A stretch of 64,000 nucleotides of DNA. It comes from Streptomyces sp. GQFP (GTDB taxonomy: Bacteria > Actinomycetota > Actinomycetes > Streptomycetales > Streptomycetaceae). The number at the start of each line of letters is the position of its first letter. Position 1 is the first letter of the stretch. The notes under the pieces were generated by a model that worked only from the letters and a program-made list of their open reading frames with translations, was not told the DNA's origin and ran no database searches. The position numbers and the translations under genes were made by a program. Positions 53,956 through 61,835 of this stretch are shown piece after piece. The DNA is taken from contig NZ_CP089312.1 of the NCBI RefSeq assembly GCF_021545335.1, positions 3,410,001 to 3,474,000 of the forward strand, given 5' to 3'.

Positions 53956-54053
53956 CGACGTACGACCGTCGCTTCCGTGAGTACGGACTGGGGGATCCGC
54001 GTGGACGGAGTGGTTACCGGCTGACGCCGGTAAAGCCGCTGAGATGACGCGGG

Positions 54054-54989
54054 TCAGGCGGTGACCGGCTCACCGGCCGCGGCGGCGATCTCCGCGTCGG
54101 CGATGACGCCGGAGACACGGCGCAGCTTCTTCATCGGGCCGATCTCCGACTCGTAGACCTTCTTGACGCCGTCGCCGAGGGACTCCGAGATGATCCGGAT
54201 GTCACGGACGAGGCGGGTCAGGCCCTGCGGCTCGACGGAGGCGGCCTGGTCGGAGCCCCACATCGCGCGGTCGAGGGTGATGTGACGCTCGACGAAGGTG
54301 GCGCCGAGGGCGACCGCCGCGAGGGTGGTCTGGAGGCCGGTCTCGTGGCCGGAGTAACCGATCGGGACGTTCGGGTACTCCTTCTCCAGCGTGTTGATGA
54401 CGCGGAGGTTGAGCTCCTCGGCCTTCGCCGGGTACGTCGACGTCGCGTGGCAGAGCAGGATGTTGTCGCTGCCCAGCACCTCGACCGCGTGACGGATCTG
54501 CTTCGGGGTGGACATACCCGTCGACAGGATGACCGTACGGCCGGTCTTGCGCAGGGCGACGAGCAGCTCGTCGTCCGTCAGGGACGCGGAGGCGACCTTG
54601 TGGGCCGGGACGTCGAACTTCTCCAGGAACGCGACGGCCTCGGTGTCCCACGGGGAGGCGAACCAGTCGATGCCGCGCTTCTTGCAGTGCTCGTCGATCT
54701 GGCGGTAGTCGTCCTCACCGAACTCCACACGGTGGCGGTAGTCGATGTAGGTCATGCGGCCCCAGGGGGTGTCGCGCTCGATGTCCCACTGGTCGCGCGG
54801 GGTGCAGATCTCCGGGGTGCGCTTCTGGAACTTGACCGCGTCGCAGCCGGCTTCGGCGGCCACGTCGATCAGCTTGAAGGCGTTCTCAAGGTCACCGTTG
54901 TGGTTGATGCCGATCTCGCCGCAGATGTAGACGGGCTGACCGGGGCCGGCGGTCTTCGAACCGAACGAGCGCAAGCGGGTGGAGGTCAT
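54054..54989 (-). CDS. neuB: NeuB-family ulosonate synthase without SAF domain
   Basis: A 311-residue TIM-barrel synthase that condenses phosphoenolpyruvate with a six-carbon sugar or sugar phosphate to give a nine-carbon ulosonate. EIGINHNGD, AVKFQKRTPE, DWFASPWD, VILSTGMST, LLCHATSTYP and PIGYSGHE are the family motifs. Standard NeuB is about 345 residues with a C-terminal SAF domain; here the protein ends after the barrel and a short Ala-rich tail. This may mean different substrate control. The fused HAD domain in the next gene suggests that the product is a 9-phosphate. ATG 54989 is 13 bases from the previous stop. Confidence 0.9.
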   Translation of the reverse strand: MTSTRLRSFGSKTAGPGQPVYICGEIGINHNGDLENAFKLIDVAAEAGCDAVKFQKRTPEICTPRDQWDIERDTPWGRMTYIDYRHRVEFGEDDYRQIDEHCKKRGIDWFASPWDTEAVAFLEKFDVPAHKVASASLTDDELLVALRKTGRTVILSTGMSTPKQIRHAVEVLGSDNILLCHATSTYPAKAEELNLRVINTLEKEYPNVPIGYSGHETGLQTTLAAVALGATFVERHITLDRAMWGSDQAASVEPQGLTRLVRDIRIISESLGDGVKKVYESEIGPMKKLRRVSGVIADAEIAAAAGEPVTA

Positions 54990-55001
54990 GACTTTGGTTC
55001 C

Positions 55002-56321
55002 TTACTTCTTGTTGAGGGGGTCGAGAGAGGGGCCGAGGATCCAGCTGGCGATCTCTCGGATCGCGCCGTCGCCGCCGGGAACGGTGGTGACCGCGCGTGC
55101 GGCGCCGCGCACAACGTCGTGGGCGCTCGCGACCGCCACGGGCCAGCCCACGAGGGCGAAGCACGGGAGGTCGTTGACGTCGTTGCCGACGTAGAGCACG
55201 CGCTCCGGCGCGATGCCCTGCTCCTCGCACCACTGCTTCAGCGCGAGGTCTTTCCGGTCGATGCCGTGCAGCACGGGCAGCTGTAGCTTCCGTGCGCGGG
55301 CGGCGACGACCGGGTTCTGCTCCGAGGACAGGATCAGCATCTTGAGGCTGCTCTTGCGCAGCGCCGCGATGCCGAGTCCGTCTCCGCGGTGCACGGAGAC
55401 GAATTCCCGTCCTTCGGAGTCGATCAGCACCCTGTCGTCTGTCTGGGTGCCGTCGAAGTCGAGTACGACCGCGTCGATGTCGTCGGCGGTCGGGAGGGCG
55501 CCGGGGCGTTCCGCGTCGAAGAGCGTCGCGAGGGCCCGGGCGCGGGCGAGGTCGTGCGGGTCGTCGATCTCCAGCACGCGGGCCGGGTCGGTGCGCACGG
55601 GTTCGGTGTGACCGAAGAAACGGTGCTTCGACTTACGGAAGCCCGCCGCGTCCATGCCGTAGACGGCGCCGGTCTCCAGGAGGTCCTGGGGGCGGTCCTG
55701 GCGGCGGGGCCGGAAGGACTTGTCGTGATTTACGCCATAGCCGCCGCCGACAGTCACCGTCTCGGTGGTGGTGACGGTGTCGTCGCCGCCCTCGACGGCC
55801 GTGTGCTCGTCGGGTGCCGGCTGCGGGTCGTCGGCGGCGTCGCGCCAGATGAAGCCGTGGAAGGGGGCGACGGTCAGCGCGCTGTCCGCGCCGTTGTTCA
55901 CGACCGCGCCGACGACGCCGTCGACGTCCTCGCGGATGATGAACGGGCTGGTGCACTGCACGAGCAGGACCACGTCGACCTTGGCGCCGTGCAGCGTCTC
56001 GTGGGCGTCCATGGCGTGCAGGACGGCGGCCTCGGAGGTCGCGGTGTCACCGGCGATGGCGGCGGGGCGCAGCACGACCTCGGCGCCGGCCTGGCGGGCG
56101 GCGGCGGCGATGGCCTGGTCGTCGGTGGAGACGACGACGTCCGTGACCAGCTTGGCGGCGAGACACTCGCGCACCGCGCGGGCCACCAGCGGGACCCCGC
56201 CGACGGGCAGCAGGTTCTTCGCGGGCACGCCCTTGGAGCCGCCTCTCGCGGGGATCACCGCGAGCACGCGGGGCCGCGCGGTCGCTCGGCCCGCTTGCGG
56301 GTTGGACTCCGGCTTGGACAT
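55002..56321 (-). CDS. CMP-ulosonate cytidylyltransferase fused to HAD phosphatase
   Basis: A 439-residue two-domain protein from ATG 56321 (AAGGAG eight bases upstream). The N-terminal cytidylyltransferase (about 18-255) shows LAVIPARGGSKGVPAKN, DVVLLVQCTSPF and ETGAVYGMDAAGF; it activates the ulosonate to its CMP form. The C-terminal HAD domain (about 270-439) begins AVVLDFDGTQTDD and ends in the VGNDVNDLPC motif, as in KdsC and KDN-9-phosphate phosphatases. Animal CMP-sialate synthetases have the same domain order. A Gly/Thr-rich insert at about 165-190 (VTTTETVTVGGGYGVN) is unusual. It lies between neuB and a glycosyltransferase gene. Confidence 0.9.
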   Translation of the reverse strand: MSKPESNPQAGRATARPRVLAVIPARGGSKGVPAKNLLPVGGVPLVARAVRECLAAKLVTDVVVSTDDQAIAAAARQAGAEVVLRPAAIAGDTATSEAAVLHAMDAHETLHGAKVDVVLLVQCTSPFIIREDVDGVVGAVVNNGADSALTVAPFHGFIWRDAADDPQPAPDEHTAVEGGDDTVTTTETVTVGGGYGVNHDKSFRPRRQDRPQDLLETGAVYGMDAAGFRKSKHRFFGHTEPVRTDPARVLEIDDPHDLARARALATLFDAERPGALPTADDIDAVVLDFDGTQTDDRVLIDSEGREFVSVHRGDGLGIAALRKSSLKMLILSSEQNPVVAARARKLQLPVLHGIDRKDLALKQWCEEQGIAPERVLYVGNDVNDLPCFALVGWPVAVASAHDVVRGAARAVTTVPGGDGAIREIASWILGPSLDPLNKK

Positions 56322-56386
56322 TGCCTGTACTCCTTGACGCTCTTCGCGTGCTTGACGTTCGCGTGCCTGAGGGGAAACCCGGTCGG

Positions 56387-57703
56387 TCACAGCTCCCCCA
56401 TGCGCCGGATCACGGGCGCGACGCGCTGCACGCCGTGCCGGTAGGCGCCGCGGGCCGCGCGACGCACGATCTGCCGCACCGCTCCCGGCTCCTTGTCGGC
56501 GGCCGGGGCTCCGGGCAGCGGGACGCCGTCGGGGCCGAGGTGGTGCCGAGCGAGAATACCCGGCAAATATCCGGGAGCCGTCATCGGTGTGTAGTACGGG
56601 GCCAGGGGCGGAAGCTTCGAGGATCCCAGAAGACGGTCGATCCTGTCGCGTGCCGCGTCGAAGGCAGTCTCGTACGAGCCATCTGCGGCAACGCCCTGGC
56701 GAGCGACCCACTCGGCGTCAGGAACGGGCTTGTGGCCCGCGTCCAACTGCTCCCAGGAGGCAAGACAGCCGGAGCCCACGAAGTGGTGGTTGCCGAGCGC
56801 CTCGCGCACGCCCAGGTCGCTCAGCACGACGGTCGGGATGCTGCGGTGCAGGGACTCAAGGGCGGCCGTGGAACTGACCGTGACCAGCAGGTCCGTACGG
56901 TCGAGCACCTCGCCCATGTGCCCGTAGACGAGCTTGAAGTTCGGCGGAAGGTCTGCGCGCTGGGCCAGTTTCTGGTAGGGCAGTTCCTCGATGTGCGTGG
57001 TGTGCTCGCCGGGCTTGGAGCGCAGCTTGAGCAGCACCTCGCGCTCGGGGTGCAGCCGGGCGTGCTGCACGAGCCGGTCGAGCAGATACGTACGGTCCTT
57101 GCGGCTCTCCGGGACGGAGGGCTGGGCGGCGAAGACGACCGTGTAGGGGTGACCATGCTCACCTGTGTACGTCGAGCCGCCCAGGAAGGGGAGTGCGACT
57201 TCGGTCACAGAGGACGAATCGGCACCGACTCCGTCGTACACGGCCTTGAAACGGTCGGCGTCCTGACGGGAGTTCGCGAGGACCAGGTCGGCGCCGTGGC
57301 GCAGCAGCAGACCGTCGGCGAGCTTTTCGTAGACGACCCCGACATAGCCGGTGACGACGACGGGGCGCAGCGCCTGGTCCTCCCACACGTGCCCGAGGCC
57401 GTGCAGCATCGCCTGGACGCCGCCGCCGACGAGGGCGAGCACGAGGATGTCGTACGGCTCCTCCTGGCCCATGGCCCGCAGGAACTCGAGGGCGGTCACC
57501 TCACGCAGGGAGTCCGCCTTGACCCCTACCTCCTGGAGCTGGCGGGCGGTGGGGGTGGCCCGGCCTCTGAGGAGGTAGCCGTCAAGATGAATGTCCGAAT
57601 TATCAGGAGAAATACGGCTGGCTGTGAGCGCACCCCATTTCCACCGAGTGTCGGAATCGGCGAGGACGGCGACCCTCATGGGGCTCGTGGTACTGGCTGG
57701 CAC
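56387..57703 (-). CDS. Putative glycosyltransferase of the ulosonate cluster
   Basis: A 438-residue GT-B-like protein. The GTG at 57703 was chosen because a -10 element is 7 bases upstream, fitting a leaderless start; ATG 57679 is possible. It begins MRVAVLADSDTRWKWGAL, continues with VVVTGYVGVVYEK, and has a conserved-looking basic region (LLKLRSKPGEHTTHIEEL) and the VTVSSTAALESLHRSIP loop typical of donor-binding Ser/Thr stretches, then LGNHHFVGSGCL. Similar proteins occur in actinobacterial surface polysaccharide loci. It heads the minus-strand arm of the cluster. Donor and acceptor unknown. Confidence 0.75.
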   Translation of the reverse strand: MPASTTSPMRVAVLADSDTRWKWGALTASRISPDNSDIHLDGYLLRGRATPTARQLQEVGVKADSLREVTALEFLRAMGQEEPYDILVLALVGGGVQAMLHGLGHVWEDQALRPVVVTGYVGVVYEKLADGLLLRHGADLVLANSRQDADRFKAVYDGVGADSSSVTEVALPFLGGSTYTGEHGHPYTVVFAAQPSVPESRKDRTYLLDRLVQHARLHPEREVLLKLRSKPGEHTTHIEELPYQKLAQRADLPPNFKLVYGHMGEVLDRTDLLVTVSSTAALESLHRSIPTVVLSDLGVREALGNHHFVGSGCLASWEQLDAGHKPVPDAEWVARQGVAADGSYETAFDAARDRIDRLLGSSKLPPLAPYYTPMTAPGYLPGILARHHLGPDGVPLPGAPAADKEPGAVRQIVRRAARGAYRHGVQRVAPVIRRMGEL

Positions 57704-57765
57704 GCCCAAGACCTTAAGCGGACATGGGGGGCTTCCGCCGAATCCGGGGGCAACAAAGGGTTAAC
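57704..57765 (-). promoter_or_regulatory. Putative PHO-box promoter, minus-strand arm
   Basis: Minus-strand repeats GTTAACCCTTT (57765-57755) and GTTGCCCCCGG (57754-57744) lie at -61 to -40 relative to a start at 57704. The -10 candidate TAAGGT spans 57716-57711. Geometry equals that of the pstC promoter. Confidence 0.5.
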
Positions 57766-57839
57766 AAAAGGTCGCGTCGGCTTGAATCAAGACGTCAAAC
57801 GTGCAGAAACCCCCTTGATTCACCGGCTCGACACATGTA

Positions 57840-57901
57840 GTTCACCCGACATCAAACCCCGGGTAAAGTGAGACCACCGGAGAGGCTCTAACCTCGGACG
57901 C
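57840..57901 (+). promoter_or_regulatory. Putative PHO-box promoter, plus-strand arm
   Basis: GTTCACCCGAC (57840-57850), the canonical PHO-box 11-mer, is followed by the weaker ATCAAACCCCG (57851-57861). The -10 candidate TAACCT (57889-57894) predicts a start at 57901, one base before the GTG. The repeats again lie at -61 to -40. Confidence 0.55.
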
Positions 57902-58888
57902 GTGGTCAAGCTCTCCGTCATCGTGCCGTTCTACAACGTGCAGCAATACGCGCCCGACACTCTGAAGAGCCTGCGCGCCAACGCGCGCGAGGACTTCGAG
58001 TTCATCCTCGTCGACGACTGCTCGCGCGACGAGACTCCGGACATCCTCGCGCGCGCAGAGCGCGAGCTGCCGGGCGCCGTGCTGGTCAGCCACGAGAAGA
58101 ACGGAGGCCTGGCCACCGCCCGTAACACCGGTATCGACAAAGCGCGTGGCGAATACCTCACGTTCCTCGACGGCGACGACTGGCTCGCTCCCGGCTATTT
58201 CCCTCAACTCCTCGCCGCTATTGAGGACTTGGGCTGCGATTTCGTTCGTACGGATCATGTCCAGTGCACCAACAGGGCGCGTGCGATCCATCGGGTTCCG
58301 CACGGCCGGCGCGGGGTGGTGATGTCGCCGCGGGACGCGATCCTGCCGACCGACCGCTCCACCTCCGTCGACTACGCCTATGCCTGGGCGGGCATTTACC
58401 ACCGTCGGCTCGTCGACCGCGGCATCCTGCACTTCACCGACGGGCTGCGTACGGCGGAGGACCGGCCGTGGATCTGGAAGCTGCACCGGGAGGCGAAGTC
58501 GTTCGCCGCCGTGGGGCTGCTCGGCGTGTTCTACCGGCGTGGTGTCGCCTCCTCGCTCACCCAAATCGGTGATGTTCGCCAACTCGACTTCATTCGGGCC
58601 TTCGACCAGGTGATCGAGGAGACGGCCCGGGACCCCGAGGCGGATAGGCTGCTGCCGAAAGCAGTGCGCACCTACTGCGCGATCATGGCTCATCATCTCG
58701 GAGCGATCGAGAGGTTCGAACCCGCCGTGGCCCGAAAACTGCGCTCGCTGAGCGCCGCCGCGCTGAAGCGGATGCCGCAGGACGTCCTCGCGGAGGCCAT
58801 CGACTCGATGGACGCCCAGCGGGCCAACCGGCTGCGGAAGGTGCGGCGCAGGCCCGTCTCCGCGTCCGCCGGGACGGTGTCCGTCTGA
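57902..58888 (+). CDS. GT2 family glycosyltransferase (first)
   Basis: A 328-residue GT-A glycosyltransferase. LSVIVPFYNVQQYAPDTL, FILVDDCSRDE, GGLATARNTGIDKARGEYLTFLDGDDW (nucleotide- and metal-binding DGDD) are diagnostic. The second half contains HVPHGRR-like basic sequence, EDRPWIWKLH and YRRGVASSLTQIGDVRQLDF. It is a close match to the GT2 gene at the window's right end, forming with the next gene one of two paralogous pairs. It adds a sugar to the glycopolymer in the cytoplasm. The GTG is probably leaderless. Confidence 0.92.
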   Translation: MVKLSVIVPFYNVQQYAPDTLKSLRANAREDFEFILVDDCSRDETPDILARAERELPGAVLVSHEKNGGLATARNTGIDKARGEYLTFLDGDDWLAPGYFPQLLAAIEDLGCDFVRTDHVQCTNRARAIHRVPHGRRGVVMSPRDAILPTDRSTSVDYAYAWAGIYHRRLVDRGILHFTDGLRTAEDRPWIWKLHREAKSFAAVGLLGVFYRRGVASSLTQIGDVRQLDFIRAFDQVIEETARDPEADRLLPKAVRTYCAIMAHHLGAIERFEPAVARKLRSLSAAALKRMPQDVLAEAIDSMDAQRANRLRKVRRRPVSASAGTVSV

Positions 58889-60270
58889 TGCCCGCCAGCA
58901 ACCAGACCCGCACCACCCAGATCTACTGCGCGTCGACGCTGTACGGCGCCGCCACGCTGGCCGCCGCCCTCGACACGGGGCTCTTCGAGCCGGCCGACCG
59001 CCGGATCCTGCTCATCACCAACAACGCGGCCAACCCCGAGATCACCACCGGGGTCGACGCGATGTCCGGTTTCGACCGGGTGCGCGAGCGGTTCGACGAG
59101 GTGCTGTCCTGGAACGAGACGATCGCCCCGTTCCACCCCAGCGGCTGGGGCCCGCGCGCCGACGACGTCCCGCTGTGGGAGCGGCATCTGCGGATGCTGT
59201 GGAACCTCGGCGACGACAACATCCAGCTGACCGTCGAGTCCGTGCAGGTCAACCCGGCCCTGGCACTGTGTCAGCTGTTCACCGGCGCCCCTGTCGACGT
59301 CTATGCGGACGGCCTCATAAGTTATGGCCCCACACGCGAGAAGATCGACGCGCTGGTCGGCACCCGTATCGGGCGGCTGCTCCACCTCGACCTCGTCCCG
59401 GGCCTCACCCCGCTGCTGCTCACCGAGTTCGCCGTGCCCGCCGAACTGGTGCCGACCGAGGCGTTCCTGAAGGTGTTGGGCGAACTCGCCGAGGCCGAGC
59501 CGGAGATCGCGGCGGCCCCCGCGAAGGACGCGAAGGAACATCCCGCGCTGCTGCTGGGCCAGTACCTCTCCGCGCTCGACATCCTCACCCCCGCCGAGGA
59601 GGAGGAGCTGCACCTGCGCATGGTGCGCGGTGCCGTGAAGGCCGGGCACCGCGCGCTCGTCTTCAAGCCGCACCCGACCGCGCCCGCCGCCTGGTCGGGC
59701 TCGCTGGAGGCGGAGGCGAAGAAGCTCGGCGCCGAACTGACCGTCCTGGACCGGCCCGTGCTCGCCGAGGTCCTCTTCCAGCGGCTGCGCCCCGCGCTGG
59801 TCGTCGGCTGCTTCTCGACCGGCCTGTTCACGGCGGCGGGCCTGTACGGCATCCCGGTCGCCCGGGTCGGCACGGACACCGTGCTGGAGAAGATCACGCC
59901 GTACCAGAACAGCAACCGCGTGCCGCTGACCATCGTGGACGTGCTGCTGCCGGACCTCGCGGACGCCAAGGCCGTGCAGAACTGGTCGATGCCGTCGCGC
60001 AAGCAGGTCGGCAAGGAACTCGCCGGGCTCGTCAAGGCGATCGGCTTCTGCATGCAGCCCCGGATCTACCCGAGGCTGCGCCCGGAGGCGGAGGCATATC
60101 TCTCCAAGCACCTCACCGAGCAGACCTGGCGCTACTTCAAGCGCCGCCGCCTGACCTCGCTGGCACTGCCCGGCGCGCTGCCGTCCCAGCTGTCGTTCAT
60201 CCCGCGCAACGCGACCGTGCGCCGGATCGCGCGCCGGGCGCGGGCGTTGAGCAGGACGGTCAAGAGGTAA
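58888..60270 (+). CDS. Polysialyltransferase family protein (first)
   Basis: A 460-residue member of the alpha-2,8-polysialyltransferase family. ATG overlaps the GT2 stop (TGATG). Motifs are YCASTLYGAATLAAALDTG near the N-terminus, VDVYADGLISYGPTR, ALLLGQYLSALDIL, LVFKPHPTAP (the HP motif that binds CMP) and VVGCFSTGLFTAAGLYG (Ser/Thr). A basic C-terminal tail (RRIARRARALSR) could associate with membrane. It would polymerise sialic acid or Kdn units. It is a paralogue of the protein at 61836-63185. Confidence 0.88.
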   Translation: MPASNQTRTTQIYCASTLYGAATLAAALDTGLFEPADRRILLITNNAANPEITTGVDAMSGFDRVRERFDEVLSWNETIAPFHPSGWGPRADDVPLWERHLRMLWNLGDDNIQLTVESVQVNPALALCQLFTGAPVDVYADGLISYGPTREKIDALVGTRIGRLLHLDLVPGLTPLLLTEFAVPAELVPTEAFLKVLGELAEAEPEIAAAPAKDAKEHPALLLGQYLSALDILTPAEEEELHLRMVRGAVKAGHRALVFKPHPTAPAAWSGSLEAEAKKLGAELTVLDRPVLAEVLFQRLRPALVVGCFSTGLFTAAGLYGIPVARVGTDTVLEKITPYQNSNRVPLTIVDVLLPDLADAKAVQNWSMPSRKQVGKELAGLVKAIGFCMQPRIYPRLRPEAEAYLSKHLTEQTWRYFKRRRLTSLALPGALPSQLSFIPRNATVRRIARRARALSRTVKR

Positions 60271-60306
60271 CGCGCTGACCACAGGCACCGCGAAAATCTG
60301 ATTCGC

Positions 60307-60358
60307 CGAACGCGCCGCCCCCCGGTTCCGTATACGGAACCGGGGGGCGGCGCGTTCG
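60307..60358 (+). terminator. 52-nt perfect palindrome, probable terminator
   Basis: Two 26-base arms meet without a loop around GTATAC (60330-60335). It follows the polysialyltransferase gene by 36 bases. Confidence 0.85.
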
Positions 60359-60364
60359 TGTCTG

Positions 60365-60418
60365 CGCAACCGTGCATCCGTCTGCACGCAACCGCGGGTC
60401 CGTCTGCACGCAACCGGC
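60365..60418. repeat. 22-nt tandem direct repeat
   Basis: Units start CGCAACCG at 60365, 60387 and 60409, with TCCGTCTGCA at the end of the first two. About 2.4 copies in the leader region of the acyltransferase gene. A small palindrome CTGAT ... ATCAG follows at 60443-60457. Confidence 0.8.
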
Positions 60419-60567
60419 CAACTCCGTTGATACGCCAATGAGCTGATCGTTTATCAGTTCGCGCGTTTTCTGTGCTACCTCTTTGGGTTGCCACTGGCTC
60501 TCCTGGTTACCGTCGATGAGTCAGCTTCGCTCCCCCCTCTCTTGTCCCCGTTGCGAAAGGCCACCCG

Positions 60568-61770
60568 ATGACCGCGGCCGACCAGACCATGGCACCCCCA
60601 CTCCCGGCTCCCCCGCCGGGTCCGCGGTCCGGGAGTGCCGAACCGGCCGTTCCGCCCTCCGCCGAGGGTGCCAAGGCCGCCCGTCCGGTCAGCCGGCTCA
60701 GGGCGCTGGACGGACTGCGGCTGGTGGCCGCGCTCATGGTCTGCATGTACCACTTCGCCGGCAAGAACGGTCAGGTCGCCGAGTCCTGGCACCAGTCGCC
60801 CGGTGAGATGTTCCCGACCCTGTCCCGGTTCGCCACCTACGGCAGCCTCGGGGTGCAGTTCTTCTTCGTCATCAGCGGCTTCGTCATCTGCATGAGCAGC
60901 TGGGGCAAGACGCTGGGCGACTTCTTCCGCTCGCGCATCGCGCGCCTCTACCCGGCGTACTGGGTCGCGATCGTCATGGTCACCGCCGCGTCGTTCGCGA
61001 TGCCGGTGGTCGTGCACCACGTCCGCGGTGACGAGTTCCTCGTCAACCTCACGATGATGCAGCAGCCGCTGGGCGTGCCGCGTGTCCTAGGCGTGTGCTG
61101 GACGCTGTGGGTGGAGCTCAAGTTCTACGTGCTGTTCGCGCTGTTCGTGGTCTGGAAGGGCGTCACCTACCGCCGTGTGGTGACCTTCTGCATCCTGTGG
61201 ACGCTGGCCGGTGCCTTCGCCCGGGTCGCCGACAACCCGCTGATCTCCGAACTGACCTTCCGCGACCACGCCCCCTTCTTCATCGGCGGCCTGGCCCTCT
61301 ACCTGATCCACCGTTACGGCAGCGACCTGCTCCTGTGGGGCATCGTCGGCATGTCGTTCCTGCTGGGCCAGCGCTACTCGGTGACGGCCCTCTGGCACCC
61401 GGGCCCGCAGGGCGACTTCTCCCGCAACCCGTACGTGATCCAGCTGATCGTGCTGCTCGCCTTCGCCTCCGTGGCGGTGGTCGCGCTGGGCTGGACGCGC
61501 TGGGCGAACTGGAACTGGCTGACGATCGCGGGCGCGTTGACGTACCCCTTCTATCTGATCCACGAGCACCTGGGCTGGTTCTTCATCCGGGTGCTGCACC
61601 GCGGCTGGGGCCTCGACCCCTATCTGACGATCCTCGCGTCGGTGGCGAGCCTGCTGACGCTGGCCTGGCTGATGCACAAGTTCGTCGAGAAGCCGTTCGG
61701 GCCGCGTCTGAAGCGGACGATGACGCTGCAGTCGAAGCAGCTGGGCGAGAAGCTCAAGCAGGCCAAGTGA
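60568..61770 (+). CDS. Membrane acyltransferase 3 (OafA-like)
   Basis: A 400-residue integral membrane acyltransferase with about ten TM helices. ATG 60568 has GAAAGG seven bases upstream. RLRALDGLRLVAALMVCMYH contains the catalytic His, GVQFFFVISGFVICMSSW and FFRSRIARLYPAYWV carry the conserved Arg/Tyr motifs. A short Pro-rich N-terminus precedes the first helix. It likely O-acetylates the surface polymer made by the flanking genes. The gene lies between the two inverted glycosyltransferase/polysialyltransferase pairs. Confidence 0.93.
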   Translation: MTAADQTMAPPLPAPPPGPRSGSAEPAVPPSAEGAKAARPVSRLRALDGLRLVAALMVCMYHFAGKNGQVAESWHQSPGEMFPTLSRFATYGSLGVQFFFVISGFVICMSSWGKTLGDFFRSRIARLYPAYWVAIVMVTAASFAMPVVVHHVRGDEFLVNLTMMQQPLGVPRVLGVCWTLWVELKFYVLFALFVVWKGVTYRRVVTFCILWTLAGAFARVADNPLISELTFRDHAPFFIGGLALYLIHRYGSDLLLWGIVGMSFLLGQRYSVTALWHPGPQGDFSRNPYVIQLIVLLAFASVAVVALGWTRWANWNWLTIAGALTYPFYLIHEHLGWFFIRVLHRGWGLDPYLTILASVASLLTLAWLMHKFVEKPFGPRLKRTMTLQSKQLGEKLKQAK

Positions 61771-61778
61771 GTTGAGTG

Positions 61779-61823
61779 TGTGAAAGGGCCCGGGGTCGGA
61801 TTCCGACCCCGGGCCCTTTCACA
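61779..61823. terminator. Bidirectional terminator
   Basis: A perfect 22-bp stem (61779-61800 with 61802-61823) centred on T61801 between the convergent acyltransferase and second polysialyltransferase genes. Confidence 0.92.
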
Positions 61824-61835
61824 TACCACTGCCTG

